Positions 59,303 through 64,000 of a stretch of 64,000 bases of DNA are shown piece after piece. The stretch covers positions 45,033 through 109,032 of the forward strand of contig NZ_JAIRBA010000009.1 of NCBI RefSeq assembly GCF_022008365.1, written 5' to 3'. How positions within the stretch are numbered: the stretch's first letter is position 1; each line of letters opens with the position of its first letter. The notes beneath the pieces are model-generated. The model was not told where the DNA came from. It searched no databases and saw only the letters and a program-made list of their open reading frames with translations. The position numbers were made by a program, and so were the translations under genes. The DNA is from Aequorivita vitellina. GTDB taxonomy: Bacteria > Bacteroidota > Bacteroidia > Flavobacteriales > Flavobacteriaceae.

Positions 59303-62044
59303 TTAATTGCCTTTTACTTTTTGATAAATATGCGGGTTGGTAATCAATAATTTGCGCTTTTGAACGGTTACTGTTACTGTAGCTGTTTTACAGTTTGTAG
59401 GGTATGCAGTTTGGCAAATGGTATAAACAATGGTATAAACACCCGGTCTCGTGTTTGGTGCTAGAATTACATTCCCGGTATTTGAATCAACAGATAGTTG
59501 GGAAGTTGGAGTAGCCGTAATGATTACATCCTCTGGTACTATCTGATTTTCGTTGAGTGAATCGTTTTCTAACACACTGCTTAAAGTAGAACCATTTAAA
59601 CCTTGTAAATACGTGGCTGTAAACGTATCGTCTTCTGCTATTAAGGGATTTGTATAACCATCATTACCGGCACTTACTACACCATTGGGAGTGACAGTTA
59701 CCACAGTAGGGTCTGTTCCTTCTGTTAAAACATATCCAGCAGGTAGCGTAGTGATATCTACCTTTATGTTGATAGAACCTGGCGGCACATCATGTATAGT
59801 GTAAGTTCCATTAGTAGCTGTTGTAGCCGTCGGTTCATTGGTATTTCGATCTCCATTGTTATTTAAATCGGCATAAACTGTAACAGGATTGGTAAACCCT
59901 GTTTCAGTTCCGTTTTGAATTCCATCACCGTTTAAATCATAATATACTTTTCCGGTAACTTGACCTAAACACGCATTTACGCTACTATTTCTTGCACTAA
60001 CATCTGCCTGACCTCCAGCTACGAGGGTAGGCACTCCGTTGCTATCGACTCCTCCAGTTATACTACCAGAGCTATCGAGATTAGAAGCTATAACAGTGCC
60101 ATCACCTTCTAATGCGTCATAACAACCGTCTGCGTCACTGTCTCTATCTAGATGATTTGGCGTGCCATCTTCATCGGTATCGATGTTTGCATATAAGTCT
60201 GGTTTATTCACCCAATAAGTTTTTGGATTACAGGGTGAAAAAGACATGGAATGATTAGATGTGCTAGAGGCGGCAGATCCAAACCTAAAGCTCACCGAAT
60301 TTGTTAAAGAATATACTGCTGATACCTGATGTTTAGGGTCGGTAGTAATCCCGTTTGTGGCATTTCCGTTACTAACGTAACCTTGTGAAAATCCATTTAA
60401 AATTGCTGAACCGTAATAAGGTTGATTATTAGAAGGTGTATCAATAATAACTCCGGTAGAGTGACCATCTTTAAAAGCCACAAATTCACTTACATCATTA
60501 TCCATTGCGGTTAAAACATAACTATCTAGATCTGCCGGGTTATTTTGGCCAGATTTAACAAAATCAATTCTAAATTCAGTGTAACTATCGGGCGATGCAT
60601 GTTCTATTTGAGGTTGAAAAGCGTCGTCATCTCCGGCGGTAGAACCTGGCACATCTAATTGTATTATTCTAGTATCGGTAGAGGAAACAATGGTTACAAG
60701 TGCATGTAAACCACCTGAACTAACGTTTTTATACCGGAATACATCGCCCACCTGTGGATTGTTTACATCTGCGCCCGATGAAAAAGGGTGGGGACCTTGA
60801 CTTGTACCAAAATTAGGCTTAGTAACTGCACTACAATCTAGTAAATCTTGTTCGTCTGTATCTAAAATACCGTCGTTATCATCGTCTAAATCTTCTTCAT
60901 CATGATATCCATCGCCGTCAGAATCTGGAATCACTCTAATCGTGACTCTTGCCGTATCGCAAGTTGCTGTATTTGGGCTAGGTAAACACAATTTATACTC
61001 AAAAGTATCAACACCCGTAAAACCAGTATTGGGTGTATAAATAAAGGTTCCATTCGAATTAAGATTTAAAGTACCATTATTTGGTCCTGAACCAGTTACA
61101 AGGCTGTAGGTAGAGTTAGTAGGAGTTGGGTCGTTAGTAGCCACATTTCCGTTATACGAGCTATTCCATTTCATTTTGTAATTGTCGTTTTTTGCATAAG
61201 ACTGAAGTATAAAAAACTTACCGTCACCATGATCTGTTGTTGCAGCTGTAATCTGAACTCGTTTTATTAACGAACCTTCTGATGCAATATCTGTTAAATA
61301 AAACAAAGCAATACCAATTGTATTATTACCCTCTAAAACACGGTCGGACAGCCAATAATCTGAGTTAGGACTTGGTGGATTAAAGGCACCGCGTGTTCCT
61401 ATATTTCCTGACGATCCTGTTCCTCCAAACCCCCATCTTGTTGAATCCTGATTTACAAAAGTTTGCCCTAATGATCGATCTGCACCGCCACCAGCTGGGG
61501 TTCCAAAGACTTCAATATGAAAACAGTTGTTAGCATTTCTTTCTGTTATAGCTACAATTCCACCACTATTTGAAGGAATGGCAGGATTATAAAATAGCGT
61601 TTGTCTTTGAGCGGTTGTATTTGTTGCGACAGCAGTAAAATTATCACACAAATTAGCACCGTTGGGGTTTGACTCAAAATAATGATTTAGGTTTTTATCT
61701 TGAAATGCGCCTAAGGCGGAAGATACCCAATTTGGACTTGTACTATTATTTACTACAATTGTACCATTTTTTCTAATATTGTTAGCATTTGGACTTGGGC
61801 CTTGTCTTGTTAACTCATAATTTGTTGGAACAGCAAATAATTTATATTCCTTGCCATCTACAGTTATGCTACGGATTGTAGCAGGGTCTGAACCAACCGT
61901 CTGTGTATCGCTCCATTGGAATCTAACCCCAGTTTGAATACTTGGCGCATTAGTTTGTGCAGCTATAGTTAGTATTGAAAAAACAATAAAAAATAACGAT
62001 AGGTATAGCGATTTTGTATGAGAGAATCTTTTGCCGATTTCCAT
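59303..62044 (-). CDS. Large secreted repeat protein, no C-terminal sorting domain
   Basis: A 913-residue secreted protein from the ATG at 62044; in-frame upstream start at 62083 is unlikely because it adds a hydrophilic stretch before the signal peptide (SLYLSLFFIVFSILTIAAQ). An Asn/Gly-rich body carries a CshA/Big_9-like beta sandwich (TGVDTFEYKLCLPSPNTA), two calcium-binding thrombospondin-like stretches (DSDGDGYHDEEDLDDDNDGI, about 380-400; DTDEDGTPNHLDRDSDADGC) and an SdrD_B-like domain (YYDLNGDGIQNGTETG). These fit an adhesive, Ca-stabilised surface protein. Unlike its downstream partner it ends without a T9SS sorting domain: the final PHIYQKVKGN is odd. Frame is intact. Confidence 0.85.
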   Translation of the reverse strand: MEIGKRFSHTKSLYLSLFFIVFSILTIAAQTNAPSIQTGVRFQWSDTQTVGSDPATIRSITVDGKEYKLFAVPTNYELTRQGPSPNANNIRKNGTIVVNNSTSPNWVSSALGAFQDKNLNHYFESNPNGANLCDNFTAVATNTTAQRQTLFYNPAIPSNSGGIVAITERNANNCFHIEVFGTPAGGGADRSLGQTFVNQDSTRWGFGGTGSSGNIGTRGAFNPPSPNSDYWLSDRVLEGNNTIGIALFYLTDIASEGSLIKRVQITAATTDHGDGKFFILQSYAKNDNYKMKWNSSYNGNVATNDPTPTNSTYSLVTGSGPNNGTLNLNSNGTFIYTPNTGFTGVDTFEYKLCLPSPNTATCDTARVTIRVIPDSDGDGYHDEEDLDDDNDGILDTDEQDLLDCSAVTKPNFGTSQGPHPFSSGADVNNPQVGDVFRYKNVSSGGLHALVTIVSSTDTRIIQLDVPGSTAGDDDAFQPQIEHASPDSYTEFRIDFVKSGQNNPADLDSYVLTAMDNDVSEFVAFKDGHSTGVIIDTPSNNQPYYGSAILNGFSQGYVSNGNATNGITTDPKHQVSAVYSLTNSVSFRFGSAASSTSNHSMSFSPCNPKTYWVNKPDLYANIDTDEDGTPNHLDRDSDADGCYDALEGDGTVIASNLDSSGSITGGVDSNGVPTLVAGGQADVSARNSSVNACLGQVTGKVYYDLNGDGIQNGTETGFTNPVTVYADLNNNGDRNTNEPTATTATNGTYTIHDVPPGSINIKVDITTLPAGYVLTEGTDPTVVTVTPNGVVSAGNDGYTNPLIAEDDTFTATYLQGLNGSTLSSVLENDSLNENQIVPEDVIITATPTSQLSVDSNTGNVILAPNTRPGVYTIVYTICQTAYPTNCKTATVTVTVQKRKLLITNPHIYQKVKGN

Positions 62045-62258
62045 ATCAGTGAGTAGGTTAATAATTCTTAATATACTATACAATTACTTCGTATTTTATA
62101 AGTTTATTTGATTGCTTAGTGTGTAATTATTTTTAGCTAATGTTTAAATAGGAACGCTTCATTGAACATTTTTACTATTTTAAAATAATCACTTTTTCAT
62201 TAAACATTATTTTGTAGCGCTAGCTAATTTATAAGACACCTCTACAAATAATATTCTA

Positions 62259-64000
62259 TTACTTAACTACAAATACTATAGTCATGAACGAAGCCTCTGT
62301 GGCATTGTTTATTATGTCATATGTTAATACGCCATTGGCATTTATAGAAACATTGGTGAATACATCTGTATCGTAATAAGTAATATAATAATATAAATCT
62401 GTTGGTCCTGGTACATTAGGTATAGCACTAGGCGCAGATGTACTACGAACTAGGGTTGGGTTGCTGGTTCCGGAAAATTGACCTAAATATTCTGAGTGCA
62501 AGTTTCTTGTGAAAGTCCCATTTACGGAAGTATCAAAAATAATAGGAGGCATATAAAAGAACTTCGGCATTGCTGCATTTACTTGTCTTAATGTACCATC
62601 GGCCTCTGCAACTACTAGCTTATCTAAAGTGCTTCCAGTTTGTAATCCGGCAACTGCTAATGTGTTTGTAGCATCGGTTGTAACTGTAGTTGGCTTAATA
62701 AGGTTGCCACCTAATTGTACTGCATCTGCTGTAGCATCTACATTTAAACCATTATTAGCTTGAACATCTAGAGCGTTGGTTGTTGCATTTTTCACTAAAC
62801 CTACACCGGCCACATCATCATTAAGTTTGGCAGCGGTTACGTTTGTATCAGCAATGTCTGCAGTTTTTACTTCACCATCAATTATCTTATCTGAATTAAC
62901 AGCGTTGTCTGCAAGCTTTGCAGTTGTAATTCCGCCATCGGTAACTTTTACGTTTGAGTTAACTAGGGTAGCACCTGTACCATTAGTTACTGTAATAGAA
63001 GTATCGCCGGCAGTAAGGTCTTTAGCATCGGTAATTGAAGTTGTAGTAATAGCTTTGTATGAAACTGAACCATCAGCGTTAACTGTAGCAATTTTATTTA
63101 CATCAGCAGCATCAGCACCTAATTTATCGGCGGTAACATTTAAGTCTGCGATGTCTGCAGTCTTAACTTCACCATCGCCAATTTTAGCAGAAGTTACGGC
63201 GTTGTCTGCAAGTTTAGCAGTTGTGATTGCACCGTCTTTTACTTCAACTATATAAGGATCTGCTACAGTTCCCGTACCACTAACAACAGTGGTTGTACCA
63301 TCCACTAATTGCGCTTGTAAAGTAGCTTGGTTTACCCATTCAACATCTCCAGCAGCATTAGTAATCATTACTTGGCCTGCAGTTCCTGCAACAATTTTTG
63401 TAGTTGTAACAGCAGCATCAGCAATGTCTGCAGTTTTTACTTCACCATCTCCAATCTTCGCAGAAGTTATAGCGTTGTCTGCGAGTTTTGCAGTTGTGAT
63501 TCCGCCATCCGCAACTTGAATGCCTGCATCAGCTAATAGTTTATTAAGACCATCTGTTGCGCCGGTAAATTCAATTCCACCAGTAACAGTTAGATCACCT
63601 CTTGTTGTATTTATAGTTGTATTAATCTCTTCAATAGCAGCTTGAACATTAGTTGCAGTAAAGCCGTTTGTTGAATTATCGAAAGCAATAGCATCTGCAT
63701 TGGTGTCGATGGTAGTTATCGTAGTCCCAGCGCCATCGGTAAATGTATAAACACCATCAACAACAGTTACCCTTGTAGTGTTGGCGTCTATAACAGTAGT
63801 TACACCATCCTCATCGATATAATTATATGTTCCATCACCATTATCAATTATTTTAGTAAGAGTCTCAAAATTTTTAATTACCGTTTCAAGATCGATGCTG
63901 GTTAGAACGCCGTCTTCGTCGGTGTACTCTAAGGTTTTTCCGTCAACGTTTAACGCAAGTGTTGTAAGCGTTTCGAGGTTTGAAATATCGATTGTTGTAG
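62259..64000 (-). CDS. Repetitive surface protein, C-terminal part (runs off right edge)
   Basis: At least 580 codons are open from the stop at 62259 to the right edge; a start at 63368 noted by a simple search is internal, because the frame is free of stops through base 64000. Three copies of a 32-residue repeat occur (DNA at about 62847-62940, 63141-63236 and 63415-63511), with core TAKLADNAVTSAKIGDGEVK and TADIAD. Upstream repeats of VDGVYTFTDGAGTTITTIDT style are Thr/Asp-rich. The C-terminal domain (about 110 residues) has beta character (MPKFFYMPPIIFDTS). It is presumably exported, but signal and sorting domain are not both visible. Same strand as the two preceding secreted proteins. Confidence 0.85.
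   Translation of the reverse strand, partial: TTIDISNLETLTTLALNVDGKTLEYTDEDGVLTSIDLETVIKNFETLTKIIDNGDGTYNYIDEDGVTTVIDANTTRVTVVDGVYTFTDGAGTTITTIDTNADAIAFDNSTNGFTATNVQAAIEEINTTINTTRGDLTVTGGIEFTGATDGLNKLLADAGIQVADGGITTAKLADNAITSAKIGDGEVKTADIADAAVTTTKIVAGTAGQVMITNAAGDVEWVNQATLQAQLVDGTTTVVSGTGTVADPYIVEVKDGAITTAKLADNAVTSAKIGDGEVKTADIADLNVTADKLGADAADVNKIATVNADGSVSYKAITTTSITDAKDLTAGDTSITVTNGTGATLVNSNVKVTDGGITTAKLADNAVNSDKIIDGEVKTADIADTNVTAAKLNDDVAGVGLVKNATTNALDVQANNGLNVDATADAVQLGGNLIKPTTVTTDATNTLAVAGLQTGSTLDKLVVAEADGTLRQVNAAMPKFFYMPPIIFDTSVNGTFTRNLHSEYLGQFSGTSNPTLVRSTSAPSAIPNVPGPTDLYYYITYYDTDVFTNVSINANGVLTYDIINNATEASFMTIVFVVK

Noticed and set aside
62847..63511. CRISPR-like spaced repeats at the right end
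   Set aside because: The repeats are about 94 bases, diverge at codon third positions and lie in frame within a long open reading frame, so they are protein repeats, not an array.
62776..63536. Plus-strand frames of 69-159 codons over the surface-protein repeats
   Set aside because: They are shadows of the repetitive minus-strand gene. The repeats of 32 residues explain the long antisense open frames.

Overview
The window looks like a chromosomal segment of a Flavobacteriia bacterium, most likely Flavobacteriaceae (genus not determined). The evidence is AT-rich DNA, Bacteroidetes-type promoters (-7 TAnnTTTG, -33 TTG), a short primary sigma factor lacking region 1.1, a type IX secretion (gliding-type) C-terminal sorting domain, the TamB/TamL lipoprotein pair, and families largely confined to this phylum (DUF3822, SusD-era small lipoproteins are absent, DUF4256 and the flavobacterial membrane/HTH pair are present). 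No prophage, insertion sequence, CRISPR array or tRNA was seen; this is mostly housekeeping and membrane-physiology DNA.

Layout. 1-3212: start of dnaX (minus), RNase P RNA (plus), then a tight minus-strand cluster (pilin-like protein, DUF3822, rsmD, unknown 129 aa protein). 3341-7852 (plus): RecD-like helicase, DUF4126 protein, a fused KdsB-KdnB-type enzyme for the Kdo (probably 8-amino-Kdo) sugar of lipopolysaccharide, and an acyltransferase. 7965-13112: a lipoprotein, then minus-strand yebC, pterin dehydratase, SDR protein, glutaminase and gcvT. 13334-23088: aldehyde dehydrogenase, thioesterase, three separate MscS channels, a VanX-type peptidase, an SDR, an OmpA lipoprotein, an overlooked 46-residue membrane protein and an SLC13 permease. 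23184-30198: rpoD, small secreted proteins, a membrane-protein/HTH pair, then a TPP-enzyme / FMN-glutamate-synthase-like / universal-stress operon and a DUF1456 protein.

30199-30890 seems empty at first sight but holds, on the minus strand, three tiny reading frames (28, 28 and 44 codons). Two are clear paralogues with mostly synonymous changes in the shared parts, and the unit ends in a rho-independent terminator. This is the best candidate for something undescribed.

30891-41982 and on: DedA-like and MFS membrane proteins, an orphan ExbD with four periplasmic cysteines, a Crp/Fnr regulator, pirin, then tamB-tamL, a secreted CxxC protein, msrA, a cold-shock-domain protein with a terminator-like leader hairpin, a YtxH protein, an EF-G paralogue lacking the catalytic histidine, two helicases, an EamA transporter and a zinc alcohol dehydrogenase. 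55082-64000: a TPR histidine kinase with a LuxR response regulator, then a minus-strand run of three large secreted surface proteins, one with a type IX sorting domain and one with three copies of a 32-residue repeat that runs off the right edge.
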